64,000 nucleotides of DNA from Prosthecobacter sp. (GTDB taxonomy: Bacteria > Verrucomicrobiota > Verrucomicrobiia > Verrucomicrobiales > Verrucomicrobiaceae): the NCBI GenBank assembly GCA_019186985.1, contig JABARQ010000004.1:62001-126000 (forward strand), read 5' to 3'. The position numbers and the translations under genes are program-made. This document shows positions 9,371-17,589 of this stretch, in pieces. The notes under the pieces are model-generated. The model was not told the origin of the DNA, searched no databases, and saw only the letters and a program-made list of their open reading frames with translations. Each line of letters opens with the position of its first letter. Positions within the stretch are counted from its first letter, which is position 1.

Positions 9371-11301
9371 CCCTGCACCGTGAACCAGATTTCCCTCGCG
9401 CACGGCATCCAGCCCCTCATGTTCCTTCCATGAACGAAGCGCCCGCATCGGCCGTTTTTGCGCACGCCGCGCGGCAGGTGGCCCGACGCGTGATGCTTAG
9501 GCGCTGGCTGGCGGCCCTGGCACGAACGCTCTGGTTCGTGGCCGGCGTCCTTCTGCTGATGCTGCTCTCCTCCCTGGCCCTGGGACTCGCCGTCCTGGCC
9601 TCCCTGACTTGGCTGGCCATCGCCCTCTGGGGGCTGCTGACCCTGGGGTGGACCTTCTGGCGCCGCCCCGGTCACTACAGCATCCTTGCCCTCTGGGACA
9701 GGGAGGCAGGAAGACGGGAGGCCTTCGCCAATGCCTGGTGGTTTGAGAGCCGGGCAAACCTCACCGAAGCACAACGCTCGCACATCCTCGCCCAGCAGGA
9801 ACTCCTGACCGTGGCCATGAAAAGCCTCCCCCGGGACCTGCCCCTGCACTTTCACCGCCACCTCTGGCTGCCTCCCGTCCTCGCCCTCTCAGGCCTGCTG
9901 CTCGCACGCACGCTGGACACGGCCGGACCGGTGATCCTGGTGGATGCAGCCATGCAGCAGGTGGCCAGGGATGAAGCCGCCCGGCTGGCACGCGCCGACT
10001 GGCAGAAAAAAAACCTCGGAGGCCTGACCGCCGATGAAAAGGCCGAGTTGGAAAAGCTCCGGGAGAACCTCAGGCAGACGGCCGAAGACCTCGAAAATGC
10101 AGGGGGCAGGGACGCACGCGATGTCATGTCCAGCCTGGGGGGCCGGGCCCGCGAGGCCGAAAAGCTCGCCGAAAGACTGTCAGCCGACAAGGAAACCTGG
10201 GCCTCGGAAAAACTCATCCAGTCCCTGCGCCAGCACGCCGACACCGCTGACCTTGGCGACGCCGTGGCGGCAAGGAACGCAGGCCAGACCGCCGCTGCCG
10301 CAGAAGCACTCGCCGAAAAGCTCAAGTCGCCACAGCTTTCCAATGACACGCGTGAACGCCTCAACGAAACCCTGAAGGACAACGAACGCAGCGCCGAAAA
10401 GCAGGACCGCACCCGGCCCGTCGGCCAGCATGTTCTCAGCGCCTCCGGACAGATGCAGGCGGCAAAGCCAGCCGAAGCAGGTGATGAATTTCAAAAGCTC
10501 GCCGAAAAAATGCGGGACCAGGCACGCCGAGAGAAGGCTCAGCAGGAAATGGAAAAGCTAGCCCAGCAGCTCCGGGATGCCAGCAGCAGCATCACCGGCC
10601 AGAACCAGGCAGGCTCCATGCAGCAGATGGCAGGCAGCAGCCAGCAAGGGAGGCAGCAGCAGAACCAGCCCCAGTCGCAGGCGCAATCACCACAGGCCGG
10701 CCAGGCTCAGCAGCCAGGCTCATCCCCTCAAAGCCCGCAGATGTCCGGGCAGCCTCAGCTTCAGCCTCCAGGCATGGGTCAGCAGCAGATGCTCCAACAA
10801 AACCCAGTACCCGGAACCGGGCAGCAGCAGCGCATGATGATGGCTCAACCAGGCTCCAAGAACCAGTCCCCCAGGGACGGCCAGCCCATGCTTCTTGCGC
10901 CGATCCCAGGACAGCAGCCAGGGGAAAAGCCACCTGACGCCCTCCTGCTTGGCCCCCAGGGGCCCCCCCCCCAGGACGGCCCCATGATCGGAATCACCAC
11001 TCCAGGCGGCAAGGAGGCAGGCCTGGGCAGGGCGGAGCTTAATGCCGCCCCAACCCCCCGGCAGGACACCGTTAATCAGGCCGTCGTGGCCGCACAGCAA
11101 AACAACGAGGGCAGTTCCAGCGTCCGCAGCCTGGAAGGCGGAGCGAGACAGGAAGATGCCGTCAGAAGTGCCAGCCAGATCGCCATCGAAGCTCTATCCG
11201 CCCAGGAAGAAGCCCTTGATGAAATGCCGCTGCCCCCGTCCAGAAGAGAACAGGTTCGCCGTTATTTCACCGAGTTACGGAAGCGTTTCGAAAAAGAATA
11301 G
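9367..11301 (+). CDS. Two-TM coiled-coil protein with long Gln/Pro/Met-rich region, DUF4175-like layout
   Basis: About 640 residues. Two N-terminal membrane helices (about 45-95) are followed by a third near 170, then a long Lys/Glu/Ala coiled coil (about 195-400), then about 180 residues rich in Gln, Pro, Gly and Met, and a charged C-terminus (RREQVRRYFTELRKRFEKE). This order resembles DUF4175-type membrane proteins, but the family call is tentative. The ATG at 9367 overlaps the VWA gene stop; an internal ATG at 9430 (MNEAPASAVF) is an alternative. It is probably the partner of the preceding VWA protein. Confidence 0.78.
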   Translation: MTLHREPDFPRARHPAPHVPSMNEAPASAVFAHAARQVARRVMLRRWLAALARTLWFVAGVLLLMLLSSLALGLAVLASLTWLAIALWGLLTLGWTFWRRPGHYSILALWDREAGRREAFANAWWFESRANLTEAQRSHILAQQELLTVAMKSLPRDLPLHFHRHLWLPPVLALSGLLLARTLDTAGPVILVDAAMQQVARDEAARLARADWQKKNLGGLTADEKAELEKLRENLRQTAEDLENAGGRDARDVMSSLGGRAREAEKLAERLSADKETWASEKLIQSLRQHADTADLGDAVAARNAGQTAAAAEALAEKLKSPQLSNDTRERLNETLKDNERSAEKQDRTRPVGQHVLSASGQMQAAKPAEAGDEFQKLAEKMRDQARREKAQQEMEKLAQQLRDASSSITGQNQAGSMQQMAGSSQQGRQQQNQPQSQAQSPQAGQAQQPGSSPQSPQMSGQPQLQPPGMGQQQMLQQNPVPGTGQQQRMMMAQPGSKNQSPRDGQPMLLAPIPGQQPGEKPPDALLLGPQGPPPQDGPMIGITTPGGKEAGLGRAELNAAPTPRQDTVNQAVVAAQQNNEGSSSVRSLEGGARQEDAVRSASQIAIEALSAQEEALDEMPLPPSRREQVRRYFTELRKRFEKE

Positions 11302-11451
11302 GCGCCCAGACACGGATTTTTTAAAAGTTCAGGCCTGCATTCGTGTTCCCCTGGGCTTTTCGAAGGCAGATTTCCCACCCAAACTCCTTGCCACGTTCAT
11401 GCGCGCTGGCTAAAAAGGCACATTCAACGCCAGTTGGCGTCGGCACGACTT

Positions 11452-12549
11452 ATGAAGTTCACGATCAGCAAGGACACCCTCCAGCAGGCCATCAACCAGG
11501 TGCAGCATGTGGTAAGCACGCGCACGACCCTGGCCATTCTCTCCAACGTTCTCCTCCGTGCCAAGGACGGTATCCTGGAACTCACCACCACCGACCTCGA
11601 CGTGGGCGTCACCTGTTCGGTGCCGGCTGAAGTCGAGGAGGAAGGCGCCACCACCCTGCCCGCCCGCCGTCTCGCCACCATCGTTCGCGAACTGCCCGCC
11701 GAGGAGATCTCCATCAGCGTCGATGAAAAAAACTACGCCTCCATCCGCAGCGGCCCCTCCTTCTTCAAGGTCGTCGGCCTGACGAGCGAGGAGTTCCCCG
11801 CCCTGCCCCGCTTCGATGACGCCCGCGAGTTCACCCTGCCCCAGGCGGTCATGCGTGACTGCCTGCGCAAGACCTCCTACGCCATCTCCACGGATGAAAC
11901 CCGCTATGTCCTCAACGGCATCCTGTTCTCCTTCAAGAACAATGCCCTCACCATGGTGGCCACCGACGGACGCCGCCTGGCCATGGTCGAGCAGGAGGTC
12001 GAGTTTCCCCAAAGCCAGGAAGTCGACATCATCGTCCCCACCAAGGCCGTCAATGAACTCGCCCGCCTTTGCGGCGACAACGGTGACGTCGTGATCCGTG
12101 TCACCGGCAGCCAGGTCGGATTCGACCTCGGCGAAAGCCTTCTCATCAGCAAGCTCATCGACGGCAACTACCCCAACTACCGCCAGGTCATTCCCGGCGA
12201 GGCCAAGGAGCGCATCGTTCTTGAGCGCGAAACCTTCCAGCGTGCCATCGGCCGCGTCTCACTTCTTGCCAGTGACAAGTCGAACTCCGTGAAGTTCCAG
12301 TTCACCGAAGGCCAGGTCGAGATCATCGCCTCCAGCCCGGACATCGGCGAGGCCCGTGAAACCATCGCCATCAACTACAAGGGCAAGGACATCACCATCG
12401 CCTTCAATCCCGAGTTCACCATGGCCCCGCTGCGGAATCTCAGCGCCGATGAGATCACCCTGCACCTCATCGACGACATCAGCCCCGGCGTCATCCGCTC
12501 AGGCAACAACTTCCTGTATGTCCTGATGCCGATGCGTGTGAACAGCTGA
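11452..12549 (+). CDS. dnaN: DNA polymerase III beta subunit (sliding clamp)
   Basis: DnaN is the ring clamp that tethers DNA polymerase III to DNA. The 366-residue length is standard. The protein starts MKFTISKDTLQQAINQVQHV and keeps the usual three-domain features: TTTDLDVG, FKVVGLTSEEFPALP, and the C-terminal YVLMPMR hydrophobic pocket segment that binds partner proteins. An upstream in-frame start (11434) would add six unconserved residues. dnaA and recF are not beside it. The stop codon overlaps the next start (TGATG). Confidence 0.98.
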   Translation: MKFTISKDTLQQAINQVQHVVSTRTTLAILSNVLLRAKDGILELTTTDLDVGVTCSVPAEVEEEGATTLPARRLATIVRELPAEEISISVDEKNYASIRSGPSFFKVVGLTSEEFPALPRFDDAREFTLPQAVMRDCLRKTSYAISTDETRYVLNGILFSFKNNALTMVATDGRRLAMVEQEVEFPQSQEVDIIVPTKAVNELARLCGDNGDVVIRVTGSQVGFDLGESLLISKLIDGNYPNYRQVIPGEAKERIVLERETFQRAIGRVSLLASDKSNSVKFQFTEGQVEIIASSPDIGEARETIAINYKGKDITIAFNPEFTMAPLRNLSADEITLHLIDDISPGVIRSGNNFLYVLMPMRVNS

Positions 12550-13163
12550 TGCCCCGCCCCCTGAAATCCCCACCCCCGAGACGAGCAATGATCCCGCGTT
12601 CATCGATTCTTCTTCTGGCAGCAAGCCTTGCGATCACCGCCTGCCAGCCGGCCACCCAGTCACGTCCGTTCGCAGGACGCGGAGGAAGAAACCTGGACCA
12701 GCCTCCCCGCTATGGAGAACCCAGCCGCTACGTCGAACCCATTGCCCCCCAGGCGGGACAGGTCATTGATCCCAACGCAGCCGCCGCCGCAGGCATCGAC
12801 CCACGCACGATCCCCCCAGGAGCCAACACCACGCCTCCAGGCAACCTCCCGCCGACCACCCCCGGTCTGGACCAGGGCCTGACCGTCACCCCGCCTACCG
12901 TGGTCCCCATTGTTCCTCCAGGAGCCACACCTCCGGCAGCCACTGTTCCCGTCCCCCCCGCCAGCCCGGCGGCGACACCACCGGCAGTCACACCTCCGCC
13001 CGCCCCCGGAGACGTGCCCGTTGCACGCGCTGTCCCAGGCAAGCCTGGTTATGTTTACAGCCCAAAGGATCCGAAAAAGATCATCAGTGTTGAAGGACTC
13101 CGCCCTGGCTCCAAGGCCAAGGATCCTGACACTGGTGAAATCTTCCGCGTGCCCTATCAGTGA
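12549..13163 (+). CDS. Proline-rich lipoprotein, function unknown
   Basis: The product has a signal peptide and lipobox (LAASLAITAC, Cys about 31 from the first Met) followed by about 120 residues dominated by Pro, Ala, Thr and Val. A short charged C-terminal segment (VYSPKDPKKIISVEGLRPGSKAKDP) looks like the only folded part. ATG 12549 overlaps the dnaN stop, so translation is probably coupled; ATG 12588 directly before the signal peptide is an alternative. The composition suggests an extended envelope spacer with a small C-terminal domain. No family is recognised with confidence. Confidence 0.75.
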   Translation: MPRPLKSPPPRRAMIPRSSILLLAASLAITACQPATQSRPFAGRGGRNLDQPPRYGEPSRYVEPIAPQAGQVIDPNAAAAAGIDPRTIPPGANTTPPGNLPPTTPGLDQGLTVTPPTVVPIVPPGATPPAATVPVPPASPAATPPAVTPPPAPGDVPVARAVPGKPGYVYSPKDPKKIISVEGLRPGSKAKDPDTGEIFRVPYQ

Positions 13164-13249
13164 TTTGAACCACCGGCGCCCCTCCTTGCCCGCCATGTTG
13201 CGCGGGCGCGCCCGGCCCTTCAGCTTGTGCGTGCCGGACATCCACGCTA

Positions 13250-14200
13250 ATGAGCACCATGGTTGCTGTAGCCACGCCTGCCCTTGTCACTGAAATCCTC
13301 CGCCTCAAGAAGGAGCGGAACGCCGTCATCCTTGCGCACAACTACCAGACGCGCGACATCCAGGAAATCGCTGACTTTGTCGGTGACTCGCTGGGACTGG
13401 CCTACAGGGCCAGGGAGACCCAGGCGGACGTCATCGCCTTCTGCGGCGTGCATTTCATGGCGGAAACCGCCAAGATTGTGAATCCGGGCAAGACGGTCAT
13501 CCTGCCTGACGCCAACGCCGGCTGCTCGCTCGAACAAAGCTGCCCAGGCCCCCAGCTCGAAGCCTTCCTCAAGGCCAACGCCGAAAAGAACTACTACGTC
13601 ATCGCCTACATCAACTGCAGCGCCCATGTGAAAGCCCTGTGCGACTGCATCTGCACCAGCGGCAACGCCGTGAAGATCGTCGAGGCCGCCCCCAAGGACC
13701 GCCCGATCCTCTTTGTTCCAGACCAGAACCTCGGTTCCTGGGTCATGGAACAAACCGGACGCAAGATGGACCTCTGGAAAGGTGCCTGCTATGTCCATGT
13801 CGAATTCACCCGCGACAGCATCCAGGCCATCAAGGACGAGCACCCGGACGCCAAGGTCGTGGCCCACCCCGAATGCACCTATGCCGTGCGTATGCTCGCC
13901 GATGAGGTTTGCAGCACGGAGAAGATGGTCGGCTACTGCCGCAGCAGCCCCTCGAGCACCTTCATCATCGTCACGGAAAGCGGCATGCTTCACCGCCTGG
14001 AACGCGAGGTGCCGGGCAAGAAGTTCATTCCCGGCCCGACCGGCCACTGCGCCTGCGCCGACTGCCGCTACATGAAGCTGAACACCCTGCAGAAGCTGCA
14101 TGACGCGCTGCGCGACCTGTCACCGCGCGTCGAAATGCCCGAAGACATCCGCGCCCGGGCTGAAAAGCCGCTTCTGCGCATGCTGGAGCTGAGCAAGTGA
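13250..14200 (+). CDS. nadA: Quinolinate synthase NadA
   Basis: NadA condenses iminoaspartate with dihydroxyacetone phosphate to quinolinate in de novo NAD synthesis, using a [4Fe-4S] cluster. The 316-residue protein shows AHNYQ near the N-terminus, FCGVHFMAETAKI, LPDANAGCSLEQSCP, NCSAHVKALCDCICTSGNA, VAHPEC, and the C-terminal GPTGHCACADCRYMKLNTL, including the conserved cluster cysteines. No nadB or nadC is adjacent. Confidence 0.98.
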   Translation: MSTMVAVATPALVTEILRLKKERNAVILAHNYQTRDIQEIADFVGDSLGLAYRARETQADVIAFCGVHFMAETAKIVNPGKTVILPDANAGCSLEQSCPGPQLEAFLKANAEKNYYVIAYINCSAHVKALCDCICTSGNAVKIVEAAPKDRPILFVPDQNLGSWVMEQTGRKMDLWKGACYVHVEFTRDSIQAIKDEHPDAKVVAHPECTYAVRMLADEVCSTEKMVGYCRSSPSSTFIIVTESGMLHRLEREVPGKKFIPGPTGHCACADCRYMKLNTLQKLHDALRDLSPRVEMPEDIRARAEKPLLRMLELSK

Positions 14201-14219
14201 CAGGCCTTCCGTCCCCGAA

Positions 14220-14257
14220 TAAAAAGACCGCCGTCACCCTTGGAAGGATGACGGCGG
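14220..14257 (-). terminator. Rho-independent terminator of the Cys-rich mini-gene
   Basis: CCGCCGTCA (14228-14236) pairs with TGACGGCGG (14249-14257). Read on the minus strand the hairpin is followed by TCTTTTTATTC, so it terminates the minus-strand gene that ends at 14289. It lies at the convergent end of nadA and may also help stop that transcript. Confidence 0.85.
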
Positions 14258-14288
14258 CGTAGCAGCGGCTCACGAATTAGGTTCGTGA

Positions 14289-14450
14289 TCACTCACCCTT
14301 GCAGCAGTCCTTGCCGCACTTCTTGCCGGCGTCCTTGCAGCAGGTGGCGCAGGACTTGCCCTTGTCAGCGCAGCATTTCTTGCAGGCATCGCCTGCAAAG
14401 GCTCCGGTGCTGAGGGCGGCGAGGGTGAGGATGGAGAGAATCGTTTTCAT
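14289..14450 (-). CDS. Small secreted cysteine-rich protein (53 aa)
   Basis: The protein has a cleavable signal peptide (MKTILSILTLAALSTGAFA) and a mature part of about 34 residues holding nine cysteines in CxxCC, CxxCC and CxxxCC spacing, with many lysines. The ATG at 14450 is chosen because it begins the signal peptide. Its own terminator lies 30 bp downstream. The pattern fits a small periplasmic metal-binding or disulfide-rich protein; the metal is unknown. The next minus-strand gene upstream is also Cys-rich. Confidence 0.8.
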   Translation of the reverse strand: MKTILSILTLAALSTGAFAGDACKKCCADKGKSCATCCKDAGKKCGKDCCKGE

Positions 14451-14608
14451 GGTCGTGATTTGTTTTTTTGAATTTTTGGAACCTGACATTTCTTGGACGT
14501 TTCACAGGCATGATCAACCCATGAGGGGGCGGTGCGTCGTTCAACGCCGGGGCCGTGCGCCGGATCAGGCGGCGACTGGAACCTGAACAAGCTCCGGGCC
14601 CGATGGCT

Positions 14609-15034
14609 TCAGATGAGCAGGCGGCAATGCCTCTGATAAAGCGGCGCCTCATTCCGGGGCGGCGGATGCTCGCACACCAGAGCATGGACGCTGCAGACGG
14701 CGGAGCGGGCAAGGGCAGAAACCTCGGCTCCCAGCTCCCCGTCCATGAACGACAGCTCGACAAGCACCGGGCGTGGAACCGTCGGCACCAGCGGAGCAGC
14801 ATCACGCTGCAGGGTGCCGTCGCAGCATTCACAATGACGATCCGAAGGAGCCGGCTGCAGGGGCCTCTCCTCAGGCTCAAGAAACTGATGACAGGCCATG
14901 CAGCCACCTTCCTCCTGACGATCCATCAGCCCCAGCCAGCAGCAAAAATGCAGCGGCACCGCCATGAGGATGGCGAGCAGGCTCTGGATCACGGCACGGG
15001 ACATCGGAACGGTGGGATGGCGGCAGGCCATCAT
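14609..15034 (-). CDS. Small Cys-rich membrane or exported protein, hypothetical
   Basis: A reading frame of about 140 residues starts near 15034 (MMACRHP) or 15004 (MSRAVIQ). One hydrophobic segment (SLLAILMAVPLHFCCWLGL) is followed by GGCMACHQF, HCECCDG and a hydrophilic tail. Similar short proteins with a His-Phe-Cys-Cys helix end occur beside metal-efflux genes in Verrucomicrobiota; this is recollection and not checked. It diverges from bcp. The opposite-strand frame here is antisense and shows no domain. The start is unresolved. Confidence 0.5.
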   Translation of the reverse strand: MMACRHPTVPMSRAVIQSLLAILMAVPLHFCCWLGLMDRQEEGGCMACHQFLEPEERPLQPAPSDRHCECCDGTLQRDAAPLVPTVPRPVLVELSFMDGELGAEVSALARSAVCSVHALVCEHPPPRNEAPLYQRHCRLLI

Positions 15035-15135
15035 ACGTTCAAACACGGGCTCGTCCGGCCTGTTTTTCCCCATGCATGCATTGTCATCAGGAATCCTGAG
15101 GCAGTCCTGCAATGCCAGGCGTATTGCATCTGTTT

Positions 15136-15609
15136 ATGAGCTCCCATCCCGCAATCCATCAAAAAGCCCCTGATTTCACGGCACCTGTCGTCGGTGGTGA
15201 ACACCCGGCCGGCTCCACGATCACTCTCTCGAAGCTGAAGGGCGAGACCGTGGTGCTTTATTTCTATCCCAAGGATGACACCCCCGGCTGCACGAGGCAG
15301 GCCTGCGCAATCCGGGACGGATGGGACAGGATCACCGGCAGGGCCAGGGTCTTCGGGATCAGCACCGACCCCGTTCGTAGCCACGAGAAGTTCATCAGGA
15401 AGCACTCCCTGCCCTTCCCCCTCATCAGCGATGAAGACCAGACCATCGTCAACGCCTACGGCGTGTGGGTGGAGAAAAGCCTGTATGGCCGCAAATACAT
15501 GGGCACCGAGCGCACCACCGTGATCATCGGCCCGGACGGCAGGATCAAGGCCGTGCTGCCCAAGGTGAAGCCTGAGGAACACCTCGACCTGGTGCTGGCA
15601 CAGCTTTGA
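15136..15609 (+). CDS. bcp: Thioredoxin-dependent peroxiredoxin, BCP/PrxQ type
   Basis: The enzyme reduces hydrogen and alkyl peroxides. KDDTPGCTRQACAIRD holds the peroxidatic cysteine (TPGCT) and a resolving cysteine five residues later, the atypical two-Cys arrangement of PrxQ. The start MSSHPAIHQKAPDF places the APDF strand normally; the upstream ATG at 15112 adds eight unconserved residues. Length is 157 aa. It converges on asnB with a 7-bp gap. Confidence 0.95.
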   Translation: MSSHPAIHQKAPDFTAPVVGGEHPAGSTITLSKLKGETVVLYFYPKDDTPGCTRQACAIRDGWDRITGRARVFGISTDPVRSHEKFIRKHSLPFPLISDEDQTIVNAYGVWVEKSLYGRKYMGTERTTVIIGPDGRIKAVLPKVKPEEHLDLVLAQL

Positions 15610-15616
15610 CGCCCGC

Positions 15617-17569
15617 TCATCGCCCCTGCCCCGCGAGCCAGGCCTGGAACATGAGCACATCCCAGAGATAAAAGTGCCAGTTCCGGGCTCCTGAGAGGTG
15701 CTCGCGCCACTTCTGACGGATCGGCGCAGGGTCAAAATACCCCTCCCTGCGCAGGCCTGCCTCGCTGAGCAGATCCTCCGCCCAGTCACGCAGTTCGTGA
15801 CGCAGCCAGTGCTCCAGCGGCACCCCAAAGCCACGCTTGGGCCGGTCAATAAGCTCCCTCGGCACATGCCTGTGCAGCACTTCGCGCATCAGCCACTTGC
15901 CCCTGCCCCCGCGCACCTTCATCGAAAAAGGAATGCGCCAGGCGAATTCGATCAACCGGGTGTCCAGCAGCGGGATGCGCCCCTCCAGGCTCACCCCCAT
16001 CGCCGCACGGTCCATCTTCACCAGGATGTCGCCGGGCAGGTAGGTCTCCATGTCCAGGTGCATCATCCGATGCGTGAAGTCACTGACCTTCGGCCATCCG
16101 GAAGTGTCCGTGATGCTGGTGTCCCGGTCCCGGCCGCCAATAACGACCTCCTCCGGACGTTTCCAGTGCGACATGAGCGTCAGATAAAGCGTCTCCATGC
16201 CCGGCGCAGCGACCACTTCCGCCAGCTTGTGCAGCTTGTCGCCAAAAGGCACATGCCTCAGGCGTTTGGGCAGGACCGGACGCGCCAGCGCACCGGCGGC
16301 GTTCAAGGCCGCAGGAGGCAGGACGGTCATGGCCCCGGCAGCGAGCTTCTTCATCGCCGAAGGCATCCAGGCAAACTTGTCCCAGAGGTTGCGTCCGACG
16401 AAGTAGCGTTCATAACCGCCAAAAAGCTCGTCTCCCGCATCACCGCTCAAGGCCACCGTGACATGCTGTCGGGCCATTTTGCAGACCAGGTAGGTCGGGA
16501 TCTGCGAATAGTCGCTGAACGGCTCGTCGTAGAGCTGCGGCAGGAGCGGGATGGTGTCCAGCGCATCGCGGCCGGTGACATACATCTCCGTATGATCGGT
16601 CTTCAGATGCCGGGCGACCTCGGCGGCAAACTGCGCCTCGTTGTACTCGGGGACGTCAAAGCCGATCGTGAAGGTCCGCACGGGCCTGGAGCTCTGCGCC
16701 TGCATCATCGCCACGATGAGCGATGAATCGACGCCGCCGGACAGGAAGGCGCCCAGGGGAACGTCGGCCACCATGCGCAGCCCCACTGCCTCCCGAAGCA
16801 TCGACTCGAACGTTTCAACGGCCTCCGCATCACCGCCCTTGAAGGGATTTTCCAGGCCATGCTCAATCACCTGGCGCAGGCTCCAGTAGGCCTGGGGCGC
16901 AGGACGATCCCCCGGCGATGCCAGGGTGAGCAGGGTCCCCGGAGGCAGCTTGTGGAAGCCCTCGTAGATGCACCAGGGATCGGGAATGTAATTGAAGCGC
17001 AGCAGGGCGCAGATCGCGTCACGGTTGATCGACGCCGGGAAACCGGGCAGGGCGCGCACCGCCTTGAGTTCGGAGGCAAACACGAGGGTCTCCCCCACCC
17101 AGCCGTAATACAGCGGCTTCTCCCCAAGACGGTCTCGCCCCAGGGTGAGCGTGCGTGACTCACGATCCCAGACGGCAAAGGCAAACATGCCGTTGAAGCG
17201 CTTCGTGGCCTCGCCAATCCCCCACTGGCGGAAGGCCGCCAGCATCACCTCGGTGTCGGAATGACCACGCCAGGCATGACCCAGGGTCTCAAGTTCCGCA
17301 CGCAGCTGCTGAAAGTTGTAGACCTCACCGTTGAAGGCGATGATGAACCTGCCATCCTCGCTCGTCATCGGCTGATGGCCAAGCGGCGACAGGTCAAGGA
17401 TCGACAGCCTGCGGTGCCCGAGCGCGACGCCGCATTCCGCGTCCGTCCAGACGCCGGCGTCATCCGGCCCGCGCAGGATGATGGCGTCGGTCATGCGCCG
17501 GACATCCACGGTCATGGACTCGGAGGTCCTGGAGCCTGGAAGGTTGAAAAAGCCTGCGATGCCGCACAT
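15617..17569 (-). CDS. asnB: Asparagine synthase (glutamine-hydrolysing)
   Basis: The N-terminal class II glutaminase begins MCGIAGFF with catalytic Cys-2, followed by RGPDDAG, HRRLSILDLS, FNGEVYNF and SDTEV. The C-terminal synthetase domain has the PPi-loop SGGVDSS near residue 275 and LSGDAGDELFGGYERY near 375. At 650 residues it is of the long bacterial type found in exopolysaccharide clusters. It lies 20 bp downstream of a tandem glycosyltransferase gene on the same strand, so it may amidate a cell-surface glycan or intermediate and not make free asparagine; that is inference. Confidence 0.94.
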   Translation of the reverse strand: MCGIAGFFNLPGSRTSESMTVDVRRMTDAIILRGPDDAGVWTDAECGVALGHRRLSILDLSPLGHQPMTSEDGRFIIAFNGEVYNFQQLRAELETLGHAWRGHSDTEVMLAAFRQWGIGEATKRFNGMFAFAVWDRESRTLTLGRDRLGEKPLYYGWVGETLVFASELKAVRALPGFPASINRDAICALLRFNYIPDPWCIYEGFHKLPPGTLLTLASPGDRPAPQAYWSLRQVIEHGLENPFKGGDAEAVETFESMLREAVGLRMVADVPLGAFLSGGVDSSLIVAMMQAQSSRPVRTFTIGFDVPEYNEAQFAAEVARHLKTDHTEMYVTGRDALDTIPLLPQLYDEPFSDYSQIPTYLVCKMARQHVTVALSGDAGDELFGGYERYFVGRNLWDKFAWMPSAMKKLAAGAMTVLPPAALNAAGALARPVLPKRLRHVPFGDKLHKLAEVVAAPGMETLYLTLMSHWKRPEEVVIGGRDRDTSITDTSGWPKVSDFTHRMMHLDMETYLPGDILVKMDRAAMGVSLEGRIPLLDTRLIEFAWRIPFSMKVRGGRGKWLMREVLHRHVPRELIDRPKRGFGVPLEHWLRHELRDWAEDLLSEAGLRREGYFDPAPIRQKWREHLSGARNWHFYLWDVLMFQAWLAGQGR

Positions 17570-17589
17570 GTTGGAATGTTGTTCTAAAG

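Noticed and set aside
13084-14101. Minus-strand frames over nadA and the end of the preceding gene
   Set aside because: They are shadow frames; nadA motifs are complete on the plus strand.
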